Part shown: positions 24,469-32,741 of the stretch, piece by piece | How the letters are laid out: every line of letters begins with the position of its first letter | Position numbering within the stretch: the first letter of the stretch is position 1 | From: CAKZSB01 sp964573105 | GTDB taxonomy: Bacteria; Pseudomonadota; Gammaproteobacteria; Granulosicoccales; Granulosicoccaceae | DNA length: 64,000 bases | Assembly: GCA_964573105.1 (NCBI GenBank) | Contig: CAZNIS010000001.1 | Coordinates: 248,001-312,000, forward strand | Direction: 5' to 3' | Program-made: the position numbers and the translations under genes | The notes under the pieces: model-generated | Told to the model about the DNA's origin: nothing | Seen by the model: only the letters and a program-made list of their open reading frames with translations | Database searches by the model: none

Positions 24469-27042
24469 ATGAAAAAAGCAATAGCGGTTGCCTTGTTGCT
24501 CAGCGTTTGGCTCGCTGGCTGTTCAAGTCGCGAGGACAAGGCGGTCACCACAACCGACACCGGCGATACTGTCACCGATGCATCGGGTGGCGATACTGAC
24601 GCTGACTCTGGCACGGATGGCGATACTGGTCGAGATGATAATACGACCGAAGACACGACAGCCGACGTTCCGGTAGGTCAGATTCGTGTCGTTGGCGATT
24701 CGGCAACGGTTCTCACTGGCGGCAGCCAGTCTGTGCTAATTACTGCACTGGTCACTGACAGCTCGAACAGAGCGCTGGCTGGTCGTACGGTTTCATTTTC
24801 ATCTGAGCAAGGCGTGCTGCAAAACGTTCGTTCGACGACTGATGAAGCGGGCTCTGCAACAGTAGAGCTCAATCTGGCCGGTGATCTGCGCAACCAGAAT
24901 ATCGAGGTTTTTGCGGATGCAGGTGGAGTGTCAGGATCGACTATTGTCGCTGCCTTCGGCAGCAGCATGACCCTCGAAGGTGCCTCGGAAGTCATTAATG
25001 GTCAGGAGGGTGAGCTGGTGTTGACCTTGCTCTCTGGCGATGGCGTCGGTATCCCGAACGAGTGGGTTAATGTCTCTTCGCAAGCGGGCAACCTGGTTAC
25101 TGTCAACTCGCAGGTGACCGATCCCAACGGACAAATCACAGTGACTATCGGCAGCAACGCGGGTGACGATGTGATTTCGTTCAATGCGCTGGCTCAAACG
25201 GTGACGGCAACGCATTTGTTGTCAGTGGTCGACTCTGAGCAATCAGTCTCTACGCCAATCAAGATTCGCGTGATCAGCAATGCTTCTGTGATTGAAACGG
25301 GCGGCAGTGATACCGCCACTATCACGGCCCTTGTCACTGATGAAGACAATCGCGTGATTGAGGGACATCAGGTTGAGTTCTCCTCGACCGGCGGTGTTTT
25401 ACAGAACATTGTCAGCAGCACCAGCGCCGCAGGCCAGGCCACTGCAGAACTTAATCTGGCGGGCGATTATCGCAACCAACTGATCACTGTCTCGGCTGAC
25501 TCCGGTGGTCAGGTAGGCAGCGTGCAGATTGGCGCCAATGGCAGCGCCGTCTCTGTTGCCGGCCCGACCGCACTGGTAGGCGGCAACACCGCAGACCTGA
25601 CTATCACGTTGACCAGTGGCAACGGCCAGCCAATTTCAAATCATGTTCTGGCGGTATCGTCGCAGGCAGGCAACTCAATTTCGCCCGCCACGGTTGTGAC
25701 CGATGCGAGCGGTAAAGCCGTCATTACCGTCGGCAGCAACGCTGGCGACGACACCATTCGAGTCAGTGCGCTGGAAGGCACGGCGACGGTCGAACACAAC
25801 ATTAACGTAGCGGATGACATATTAACGGTCAACACGCCAGCCGTCGGTGACGAGGTTGTCGTGGGTACCGATACGCCGGTCGAAATACTCTGGACCAGCA
25901 ACGGTGCGCCGGTAAGCAACCGAGACCTGAATCTCAGTATCACAGCTGGTGAGTTGAGTAGCACTACGGTGACTACTAACGCCAGTGGTATCGCAACACT
26001 GACCGTGAATTCTATTAGTTCCGGTCCGGCGACCATCGCGATTGAAGACGCCGCCGATGCCGATCCGGCTACTCAGGTTGACATCGAATTCGTCGCGACA
26101 GATGTCCATTCGATTGCTACATCCGCGGCGCCTGCCAGTGTCGGAACCGGTAGTGAAAGCGTAATTTCCGCAGTGGTGACAGATGGCGCAGGAAACCCGG
26201 TGAAAGGTATTGTTGTGACCTTTTTCAGCGATGATCTGAAAGGCGGAAATCTGTCACCCGTCGCTGCACTAACCGACGCTGACGGGCGAGCCAGAGTCAC
26301 TTTCACTGCAGGCACACAACCCAGTGAGATTGATGAAGTAGTGGTCTCCGCGCGTGCGATTGATGAGGATTCGGACGTAGTCGATTCAGTCGATATGACG
26401 ATCACCGAGCGGCAGTTGAATGTGATTGTTGGCCTGGCAGGGTCGATCGTCGAGGCTGACGCAGATACGCGCTATATCCGGTCGGGCGTCGTACAGGTGA
26501 CCGATGGTTCAGGTACACCGGTGCCGGATGCGACGATCACGGTAACTGCCATCCCGATTTGGTACGCGCTTGGCCAGTTTGTCCGGGTGGATACTGATGA
26601 TAATGACGTGGATGACCAGTGGGATCTGCTGGAGAGCAATAGGCATCGCTGCGAGGCCGAGGACAGGAATGGCAATCGGGTGCTCGATACTGGAGAAGAC
26701 GACAATGGCAATGCCGAACTCGACCCACAGGATCCAGCATTGATTCAGGCAGACCCGGGTAACACCCCGACAGTCGTCGGCGGTTCGATTACCACTGACG
26801 CCAATGGGGTCGGCTTCTTCAGCATGGCCTATCCCCAAAGTCACGCTGGATGGTCGAAAGTAGAGATTACAGCCAGGGCGCAGGCTCTCGGTGCGGAGTC
26901 GACCGCAAGTATCGAACAGAATCTCGCCTGGGCGGCCAGTGATGTGCAGGATGTCGACGTGTCGCCGCCGAATCAGATCAGCCCCTATGGCAGCCTGGCA
27001 CCGGGCCAGGTCGTCAACTGCGTTCAGTATGTAGAAAACTAA
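24469..27042 (+). CDS. Large Ig-repeat (invasin/Big-1-like) surface lipoprotein
   Basis: An 857-residue predicted lipoprotein with lipobox LAGC and Cys18. An Asp/Thr/Gly-rich linker (residues about 20-65) leads into tandem bacterial Ig-like group 1 domains. Two long repeats of about 190 residues (near 70-255 and 265-445) each contain a pair of domains and share blocks such as LNLAGD-RNQ and GSNAGDD. Further Ig-like domains follow, then a calcium-type acidic loop around 705-755. The C-terminus is Cys-containing (VVNCVQYVEN). Likely a cell-surface structural or adhesive protein; no enzyme domain is visible. A strong terminator follows. Confidence 0.82.
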   Translation: MKKAIAVALLLSVWLAGCSSREDKAVTTTDTGDTVTDASGGDTDADSGTDGDTGRDDNTTEDTTADVPVGQIRVVGDSATVLTGGSQSVLITALVTDSSNRALAGRTVSFSSEQGVLQNVRSTTDEAGSATVELNLAGDLRNQNIEVFADAGGVSGSTIVAAFGSSMTLEGASEVINGQEGELVLTLLSGDGVGIPNEWVNVSSQAGNLVTVNSQVTDPNGQITVTIGSNAGDDVISFNALAQTVTATHLLSVVDSEQSVSTPIKIRVISNASVIETGGSDTATITALVTDEDNRVIEGHQVEFSSTGGVLQNIVSSTSAAGQATAELNLAGDYRNQLITVSADSGGQVGSVQIGANGSAVSVAGPTALVGGNTADLTITLTSGNGQPISNHVLAVSSQAGNSISPATVVTDASGKAVITVGSNAGDDTIRVSALEGTATVEHNINVADDILTVNTPAVGDEVVVGTDTPVEILWTSNGAPVSNRDLNLSITAGELSSTTVTTNASGIATLTVNSISSGPATIAIEDAADADPATQVDIEFVATDVHSIATSAAPASVGTGSESVISAVVTDGAGNPVKGIVVTFFSDDLKGGNLSPVAALTDADGRARVTFTAGTQPSEIDEVVVSARAIDEDSDVVDSVDMTITERQLNVIVGLAGSIVEADADTRYIRSGVVQVTDGSGTPVPDATITVTAIPIWYALGQFVRVDTDDNDVDDQWDLLESNRHRCEAEDRNGNRVLDTGEDDNGNAELDPQDPALIQADPGNTPTVVGGSITTDANGVGFFSMAYPQSHAGWSKVEITARAQALGAESTASIEQNLAWAASDVQDVDVSPPNQISPYGSLAPGQVVNCVQYVEN
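24669..25810 (+). repeat. Long diverged direct repeat inside the Ig-repeat lipoprotein gene
   Basis: Two consecutive units of roughly 550-570 bp each encode a pair of Ig-like domains. Matching landmarks are the GTGCTGCAAAAC/TTTTACAGAAC block (Gly-Val-Leu-Gln-Asn), the LNLAGD block, and the GGCAGCAACGC-GG-GACGA block (Gly-Ser-Asn-Ala-Gly-Asp-Asp). Divergence at synonymous sites suggests an old duplication rather than a recent one. Confidence 0.7.
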
Positions 27043-27073
27043 GCGCAAGCCCCGGACAGGCAGGTTGGAAGAC

Positions 27074-27101
27074 AAAGCCCCGCAAAAGCGGGGCTTTTTT
27101 T
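27074..27101. terminator. Strong intrinsic terminator, mainly for the Ig-repeat lipoprotein gene
   Basis: Stem AAAGCCCCGC (27074-27083), loop AAAA, then GCGGGGCTTT (27088-27097), continued by a run of T to 27101. On the minus strand the stem is followed by a run with three A-pairing T, so it may also stop the convergent DUF1840 transcript, whose stop codon is at 27100. Confidence 0.9.
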
Positions 27102-27402
27102 ATTTCTGGCCCTGCCACATCAGGTAGCCGCCGTCGGTGATATTCCTTTGCATTAAATCCATGAGCGGCAACGCACGCGTTCGCAGGCCGACGGGCGCAT
27201 CTCCATCCGAGTCATCGTCGTTTGGCGTCTCTACGTGATTGGACAGTGCACTTTCAAGCTTCGCCAGCGCTTGCGCCAAATCTTCGGTTTGTAAGGCGCC
27301 TTCCAGATTGCCGCTCAGGCCCATCATCTTGAAAAGTTTCTGTGCGATGTCGTCGAACATGACGATATCGCTGCCGTATTCGCCTTTGATTTCTACCAGC
27401 AT
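27100..27402 (-). CDS. DUF1840 family protein
   Basis: A 100-residue soluble protein matching DUF1840: N-terminal strand MLVEIKGEYGSDIVMF, then a helical part with LFKMMGLSG and LAQALAKLESAL, an acidic spacer (DDDSDGD), and the conserved end VGLRTRALPLMDLMQRN followed by a hydrophobic strand. Function is unknown. The start lies 377 bp from the next gene on either side of the upstream spacer. Its last codons abut the shared terminator. Confidence 0.85.
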   Translation of the reverse strand: MLVEIKGEYGSDIVMFDDIAQKLFKMMGLSGNLEGALQTEDLAQALAKLESALSNHVETPNDDDSDGDAPVGLRTRALPLMDLMQRNITDGGYLMWQGQK

Positions 27403-27779
27403 GTTGTGTCCGGCCCGGGTAAAGATGCCCTACTTTATCACAGGCAATACCGCGCCTTGCCTGGCGAGACGAAATCACGACGCCAATAGTGATACAGCAA
27501 GCCGTAAAAATGTCACAAATTGAACACTCTGGCCCTCGGTGAAGATAGTCAGCGTCAATAATGTGAATTTATGTAGCGCGGTGTTCAACCACAATGATAG
27601 AATGTTGTAAGAACATCGGGCGTGTGCATGGCAGGCGCCGTTTATCGATTGGGGGTGGGGCAACGCGACGTCGTTGCCCCTTTTTTTTGTCCGCGCCCTA
27701 TGCCTCGATCGGCGTTATATTGCTCTCCTGCGGGCCTCGTGCGTTTTTCGCTGGCGTCCTTAGCCAATTGCAGGTAACG
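27403..27779. other. Intergenic region, 377 bp, with a plus-strand terminator and no gene
   Basis: No reading frame with coding character is visible on either strand. The region contains the DUF1840 promoter (minus strand) and an intrinsic terminator at 27657-27688 pointing right. No annotated plus-strand gene lies upstream of that terminator, so a short noncoding transcript may end there. Confidence 0.6.
27657..27688 (+). terminator. Orphan intrinsic terminator
   Basis: Perfect 9-bp stem GGGGCAACG (27657-27665), 6-base loop, CGTTGCCCC (27672-27680), then eight T. It works only for rightward transcription, because the minus-strand side lacks a T run. The genes on both flanks are on the minus strand, so it is not explained by a known coding transcript. 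Confidence 0.85.
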
Positions 27780-28994
27780 CTATCCCTTCCAGGAACCGAG
27801 CGTACTCACCAGCCGTGCCATCGCCTCGTTCAATGTCGTCTCCGAGGCGAGAAAGCAAATCCGCAGAAATCCATCACCACCGAGCCCGAACGCGCTGCCG
27901 GGTGCAACACCCACGTTAGCTCGATCGACCAGCCGTTTGGCCAGTGATACGCAGTCCGGTTCGCCCTGAACTTGGAAGAACTGGTAAAACGCACCAGCAG
28001 GCGGCGTGTAAATCACATTCGGCAGTGTTGATAACGCGCGATTGACAATCTCTCTACCTTGCGACGCCCGAGCGAACTGTTGTTCGAGTAATTGATCGCC
28101 TTCTTCGGCAGCCGCCAAACACCCGCGTTGTAAAAATTCGGGTACGCCAGAAGTGTTGTATTGGACGAGGTTTTCAAATACCTGGCCCAGCGATGGCGGT
28201 ATGACTACCCATCCAACTCGCCAGCCGGTCATCGCCCAATTCTTTGAAAAACTGTTGCAAACGATCAGTTGATCGTCAGCGGTACAGATTTGCAGGAAGG
28301 AGCTGACGTTGCGTTCGGCATAGCTGAATTTTCCATAGACCTCGTCTGAGAGAATCCAGATACCGCGCTCGCGTGCGAAATCCCGTATCGCTATCATCTG
28401 TGCTTCCGGCATCATCCAGCCGGTTGGATTTCCCGGACTGTTCAAATAAATCGCGCGGGTTTTATCGTTACACAGGCTAAAAAGCTCTTCGAGATCGAGT
28501 GTCCATCCATCTGGCTCCTGTCGTAACGCGATAGAGCGGGCGGTGGCCTGTTGCAAATGAATGCAGGCGTATATATTGGGCCACACTGGCGAGACCACGA
28601 TCACTTCGTCTCCGGCGCCGACTGTGGCTTGCAATGATTCCATCATGCCTTGCATGCCCGAACCGGTGACGATAATTCTCTCGGCGCCTGTGTTCACATT
28701 GAAGTGTCGTTGGTAGTAGTCAGCCAATGCTTGTCTAAGCGGAGGTATTCCTCTTTGCCAGGTGTAGTAGGTTTGCCCCGCGTACAGCGCTTCGCTGGCG
28801 GCATCGCAAATGAAAGCGGGAGTCGGTAAATCTCCTTCACCTACCCATAGTGGTATCAGATCTTTCTTTTCCCGACCGTAGTTAACCAGTTCGATAATGC
28901 CTGATTCGGGAAGCGATGCTGCCGCTGGACGCAAAGTGCTGCGGACCTGTGGGCTCAGGTCAACTGAAGTACCGGGTATGTGTGAATTGTCCAA
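27780..28994 (-). CDS. Class I/II (fold type I) PLP-dependent aminotransferase
   Basis: A 404-residue transaminase of the aspartate-aminotransferase fold. The PLP-lysine motif SFSKNWAMTGWRVGW is near residues 247-261. Upstream are NSPGNPTG (substrate and cofactor binding) and SDEVYGKF (Asp and Tyr that hold the pyridine ring), and near the end GDGFLRICFL with the carboxylate-binding Arg. The start is a TTG at 28994; no better start is present. Substrate is unresolved. The FAD-oxidase and argC genes upstream on the same strand suggest amino-acid metabolism. Confidence 0.88.
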   Translation of the reverse strand: MDNSHIPGTSVDLSPQVRSTLRPAAASLPESGIIELVNYGREKKDLIPLWVGEGDLPTPAFICDAASEALYAGQTYYTWQRGIPPLRQALADYYQRHFNVNTGAERIIVTGSGMQGMMESLQATVGAGDEVIVVSPVWPNIYACIHLQQATARSIALRQEPDGWTLDLEELFSLCNDKTRAIYLNSPGNPTGWMMPEAQMIAIRDFARERGIWILSDEVYGKFSYAERNVSSFLQICTADDQLIVCNSFSKNWAMTGWRVGWVVIPPSLGQVFENLVQYNTSGVPEFLQRGCLAAAEEGDQLLEQQFARASQGREIVNRALSTLPNVIYTPPAGAFYQFFQVQGEPDCVSLAKRLVDRANVGVAPGSAFGLGGDGFLRICFLASETTLNEAMARLVSTLGSWKG

Positions 28995-29126
28995 TCTCTG
29001 ATTACCGTTGGCTGAGTGCTGGATGTTGGTTGGCCGGGCATTGCAGGGAAGCCTGCTGTTTTAGTGTGCCGCTGTGTGAATGCGGAAAAAACCAATACGA
29101 GTGTTCTGGGAAACCAGGCTGTAACT

Positions 29127-30230
29127 TCAATTTGATGCGTTGAGTCTACCGGGGGTCAGTGCTTCTGCGAGCGCGAGATACTGATTTTGATCGACCTCAA
29201 ATGATTCGCGCACCAGACTGCAGGTCAGTGTTGCCATCGCGACGGATGTCTGTATCCCGTAACCTCCCTGGCCAGCCAGCCAGAAAAAACCCTCTGTGTT
29301 GCGGTCGAATCCGACGACGGGTTCACCATCGGGTGCGAAAGTGCGCAATCCGGCCCAGCGATGGCTCACTTGTTCAATCTCATAGTCGATGACACGCTGA
29401 AATCGATCAATTCCCGTTGCGATGTCTGTATCGTCCGGCCAGGCATCGTGTGCCTCCACGCAGGTTTCATCTGCGGGGGAAATCATCAGCGATCCGCCAA
29501 ATGGCGTGCAGTAGAAATCTTCGGCCGCATTGAAAATAAGGGGCCAGTGTTGCATTGATTCAACTTTGTACGGAACCAGTGCTGCGGTTCGACGTTTGGG
29601 TTGCAGGCCGAGTGTCGGGATGCCAGCAAGGGTGGCGAGATGATCTGCCCATGCGCCTGAAGCGTTGATCACAATCGGTGCACTGAAGGATCCGTTGCTG
29701 GTTGTCATGTGCCATCGTAGGTCCTTTCGAGCTATCGCCGTCACCCTGCAGTCGCATACGATGGCGCCGTTGTTGTGCTTGAGCTGGCGAATGAAGGCCT
29801 GATGTAACAGATCGACATCGATATTGACCAGCCCTTCGGTGTACCAGATCGTATCGATGAGTTCGGTTTTCAGTAATTCTACTTTTTCTTTCGCCTGCGC
29901 CTTGCTCAGCACCTGCATGTCACTGGTGCTTTCTTCAGGGGTCGAGGATTCAGGTGTGGTCACAATCATTTGACCGCGTGGACTGGTAAAAGGGCGATCA
30001 CTGAATGCAGGCGGCGGTGAGTTGAGTGTTGGCCCGGAGAGGGCTGTCAAAGCCTGTATGACTGGCGGGCCGTAAAACGGCGCCCAGGTGGCAGCCGATC
30101 GCCCGGTGGCGTGATAACCCGGCTGAGACTCCATCTCCAGCACCACGACGCTATAGTGCTCGGCCAGCATGGCAGCTGCCGACGTACCGGCAATTCCAGC
30201 ACCTACGATGATAATGTCTGGATTGTGCAT
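29127..30230 (-). CDS. FAD-dependent amine/amino-acid oxidoreductase (DAO family)
   Basis: A 367-residue flavoprotein. The N-terminal dinucleotide fold IIIVGAGIAGTSAAAMLAEHYSVVVLE starts at residue 5, with GxGxxG at 10-15. The DAO-type signatures RSAATWAPFYGPP and SGAWADHLATLAG follow, and the C-terminal FAD-contact GFFWLAGQGGYGIQTS is clear. Similar proteins oxidise D- or N-methyl amino acids such as D-Ala, Gly or sarcosine. It lies 14 bp after argC and upstream of the aminotransferase. Confidence 0.85.
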   Translation of the reverse strand: MHNPDIIIVGAGIAGTSAAAMLAEHYSVVVLEMESQPGYHATGRSAATWAPFYGPPVIQALTALSGPTLNSPPPAFSDRPFTSPRGQMIVTTPESSTPEESTSDMQVLSKAQAKEKVELLKTELIDTIWYTEGLVNIDVDLLHQAFIRQLKHNNGAIVCDCRVTAIARKDLRWHMTTSNGSFSAPIVINASGAWADHLATLAGIPTLGLQPKRRTAALVPYKVESMQHWPLIFNAAEDFYCTPFGGSLMISPADETCVEAHDAWPDDTDIATGIDRFQRVIDYEIEQVSHRWAGLRTFAPDGEPVVGFDRNTEGFFWLAGQGGYGIQTSVAMATLTCSLVRESFEVDQNQYLALAEALTPGRLNASN

Positions 30231-30244
30231 GGTGTCAGCTATTC

Positions 30245-31288
30245 TTAAGGGAAGAGTGCCACCTGTTGGAGGCCACTCGTTTCTGGCTGCTGAGTCATGA
30301 TGTTGAAGTTCTGCAGTGCCTGGCCAGCCGAGCCTTTCACCAGGTTGTCGAGCGCCGCAATCAGAATAACACGGCCGGGAATTCGATCCGCGTAGGCTTT
30401 CAGCACAACTTTGTTTGAGCCACGAACATGTTGTGTCTGAGGATGTATTCCATCTGGTGCGAGGTAGACGAAAGGCTCGTCCTCATAGCGCGATTGAAAT
30501 GCCTGATTGCAATCATCTGCGGTGGCATTATTCGCCAGTCGCGCGTAGCAAGTGACCAGTTCGCCTCTGCTCATTGGGATCAGGTGTGGCGTGAAATTCA
30601 CCGTAACGGCAGTGCTGGCCGCCAACGATAATTCCTGTTCAATCTCTGGCGCGTGTCGATGTTGCGCTACGGCGTAAGGCCCGAGCCCTTCGCCGGCTTC
30701 GGCAAATAGCGTGTTTTGTTTCAGGGCGCGACCCGCGCCTGTGACGCCGGATTTAGCGTCGATGATCAGATCATTTGAGTCGATCAGCCCGCCGCTGATG
30801 AGCGGCAACAACACGGTTAGCACGGCGGTGGGATAACACCCTGGGCAGGCAACCAGTCTGGCGTCGCGTATGTCGTCCCGGTAGTGTTCACTCAATCCGT
30901 AGACCGCGTGTTGTTGTAAGTCGACTGCCGAATGCGGATTGCCGTAGGTCGCTTCATAGAGTGCCGGATCACGCAGGCGAAAGTCGGCGGACATGTCGAT
31001 AACGCGTATGCTCTGAGGCAGCTCGCGGATGACTGCCTGACTGGTGGCGTGTGGCAGGCCACAAACGGCCATATCGATCTGATCCCAATCGACGTCATCG
31101 TTGCGAGTCAGGTCCGGTAGCCCCAGATCAGCAAAGTGAGGGAAGACGCTGGCAAGGGGTTTCCCCGCGTGAGAATGGGCGGTAAGTGCTGCGATCTCAA
31201 TGGCCGGATGGCATACTGCGAGACGAATGAGATCGGCACCGGTGTAGCCTGATGCGCCGACGACAGCGACTTTTATTTTCTTCTGCAT
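30245..31288 (-). CDS. argC: N-acetyl-gamma-glutamyl-phosphate reductase
   Basis: A 347-residue enzyme for the third step of arginine synthesis, NADPH-dependent reduction of N-acetylglutamyl phosphate. VAVVGASGYTGADLIRL (residues 8-24) is the Rossmann motif with the typical GASGYTG. The active-site Cys151 lies in ACPGCYPTAVL. Later motifs HRHAPEIEQEL and the C-terminal NLVKGSAGQALQN are standard. Length is normal for the long form. A gap of 25 bp separates it from the small secreted protein gene upstream. Confidence 0.96.
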   Translation of the reverse strand: MQKKIKVAVVGASGYTGADLIRLAVCHPAIEIAALTAHSHAGKPLASVFPHFADLGLPDLTRNDDVDWDQIDMAVCGLPHATSQAVIRELPQSIRVIDMSADFRLRDPALYEATYGNPHSAVDLQQHAVYGLSEHYRDDIRDARLVACPGCYPTAVLTVLLPLISGGLIDSNDLIIDAKSGVTGAGRALKQNTLFAEAGEGLGPYAVAQHRHAPEIEQELSLAASTAVTVNFTPHLIPMSRGELVTCYARLANNATADDCNQAFQSRYEDEPFVYLAPDGIHPQTQHVRGSNKVVLKAYADRIPGRVILIAALDNLVKGSAGQALQNFNIMTQQPETSGLQQVALFP

Positions 31289-31313
31289 TTCAGGTCGAGT
31301 GGTGAAAAAGGGG

Positions 31314-31766
31314 TCAGGCCGAATTACCTGGCTGTCTGATGCGATAGACGGCGTCAGTCATCCAGCAGCCGTCGCAGTTGTCGAGGTACTGGCGGGATAG
31401 ATCAAACTGGTACCAGTTTACGTTGCCGTTCGCATCCACAAGTGCCGCGCCCACTGAAGCTGTGTTGTCACTGGACTTCAGCAGCTCAACCTCAGCGCTG
31501 ATGTGATTGAGCATTGGGCTGTATTGGGGGTTATCAAACAGTCCGGAAAACCTGGAAAGAGGTCCGGTCTGGGATTTGTTTGCCGGTGAGGCGAAACGGA
31601 ATGTCGCCTCTATTCCGTCGCCATTCTGGTTTAGTCTCAGCGCATTGAGTTGAAATTCGACGACCTCTGTCGCTTTGAGGTTTGGACCGGGAGTCAACGT
31701 CAGGTCAGCGCCAAGTGCCAGTGCCGGCAACAGTGTGATCAGTGTCGTGAGTATTCGATTGGTCAT
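31314..31766 (-). CDS. Secreted protein of unknown function (DUF4864-like)
   Basis: A 150-residue exported protein. I choose the ATG at 31766 because it starts a clean signal peptide (MTNRILTTLITLLPALALGA). The mature domain shows VVEFQLNALRLN and GIEATFRFASPANKSQTGP, and ends with VNWYQFDLSRQYLDNCDGCW, a pattern like DUF4864 proteins with an alpha+beta fold related to NTF2/SnoaL. Two Cys (CDGC) near the end could form a disulfide. It may be cotranscribed with argC. Confidence 0.65.
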   Translation of the reverse strand: MTNRILTTLITLLPALALGADLTLTPGPNLKATEVVEFQLNALRLNQNGDGIEATFRFASPANKSQTGPLSRFSGLFDNPQYSPMLNHISAEVELLKSSDNTASVGAALVDANGNVNWYQFDLSRQYLDNCDGCWMTDAVYRIRQPGNSA

Positions 31767-31782
31767 GGTTTGAGCTCGATTT

Positions 31783-32619
31783 TCAATCGGTTGGGTAGTC
31801 GGGCAAATCGCGAAGAGCACCCAGCAGAGCCTGGTCGAAATCGTCGGGTGGGCCGGGGGTGGTTGTAAGTGCACAATTGACATCTTTTTCAATGATGCCG
31901 ATCGTATTGCCCGGTTCGTAGGTTTGTGTGGACCACGATATACGCTCCAGATTGTCTCCGTACCAGGTGGCGCCGGAACTGGCTGACATGATCTGTTTGA
32001 GTACGCCGGGATTGAGTCCGGCTTCGCGCGCACGCGACAATGACCTGCGGACGGCCACGACACTACACGCAGCGACGTAGTTATTCAGCACTTTGGCGGT
32101 CATGCCTGTGCCGAGTGGCCCCACATGCGTAATCGTGCCGCCGAGGGCGTTAAACACTGGCATCAGGTAATCGATGTCTTGTTGATTCCCGCCAAGCATA
32201 TAACTTAGCGACGCCTGTTCTGCGGCGTGCGGTGCGCCGGACATGGGGGCATCGACCAATGCAATCTCGGGCGGCAGGCGTTGGCGCAGGTCGGCAATCG
32301 TTTTGGGTGGTACGGTTGAGCTGATAATCAGGATCTGCGGGCCCGAGCCTGACGCATAGACGCGTTGCTCATTGAACAGTAGATCCCGGATTTGCCTGTC
32401 ATCCCGCACCACGACCATCAGGATATCTGACTGGCTGATCTGCTGCGGGTCGCTCAGCATGACGGGGGCGTTCGCATCGTCAACCGGCGCGATGTCGAAG
32501 CCATTGGCATTGAATCCGGCCTGGCGCAGCACCGATAACATGGGCGCGCCCATATCGCCGCATCCGGCAACGGTGATGCGCGCGTCTAGACAGGATTCTG
32601 GGGGTTTGTTCGGCACCAT
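31783..32619 (-). CDS. NAD(P)-dependent beta-hydroxyacid dehydrogenase (HIBADH family)
   Basis: A 278-residue enzyme from the ATG at 32619 (an in-frame TTG at 32658 would add 13 residues). The Rossmann start ITVAGCGDMGAPMLSVL is followed by the substrate motif DAPMSGAPHAAEQASLSYMLGG. The catalytic Lys is in GTGMTAKVLNNYVAA. This combination identifies 3-hydroxyisobutyrate dehydrogenase or tartronate-semialdehyde-reductase-like enzymes. The consensus GxGxxG is GCGDMG. Substrate not determinable. An 8-bp hairpin lies between it and the upstream pilY1-like gene. Confidence 0.85.
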   Translation of the reverse strand: MVPNKPPESCLDARITVAGCGDMGAPMLSVLRQAGFNANGFDIAPVDDANAPVMLSDPQQISQSDILMVVVRDDRQIRDLLFNEQRVYASGSGPQILIISSTVPPKTIADLRQRLPPEIALVDAPMSGAPHAAEQASLSYMLGGNQQDIDYLMPVFNALGGTITHVGPLGTGMTAKVLNNYVAACSVVAVRRSLSRAREAGLNPGVLKQIMSASSGATWYGDNLERISWSTQTYEPGNTIGIIEKDVNCALTTTPGPPDDFDQALLGALRDLPDYPTD

Positions 32620-32660
32620 AACTGGCACAAGTGTGCAGTGCGGCGCCACATGAAGCAAGT

Positions 32661-32681
32661 CCGGCGGCAGGGCGCCGCCGG
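32661..32681. other. Hairpin between the pilY1-like gene and the dehydrogenase gene
   Basis: Perfect inverted repeat CCGGCGGC (32661-32668), 5-base AGGGC, GCCGCCGG (32674-32681). No T run follows on either strand, so it is not a classical terminator; it could attenuate or protect the 3' end of the pilY1-like mRNA, or sequester the 5' leader of the dehydrogenase gene. Confidence 0.5.
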
Positions 32682-32741
32682 TACGTCAAGTGGTAGTGGC
32701 CCGTTAGCAGTCAACGAGCCGCTGTATGGGCGGTCGTGTCT

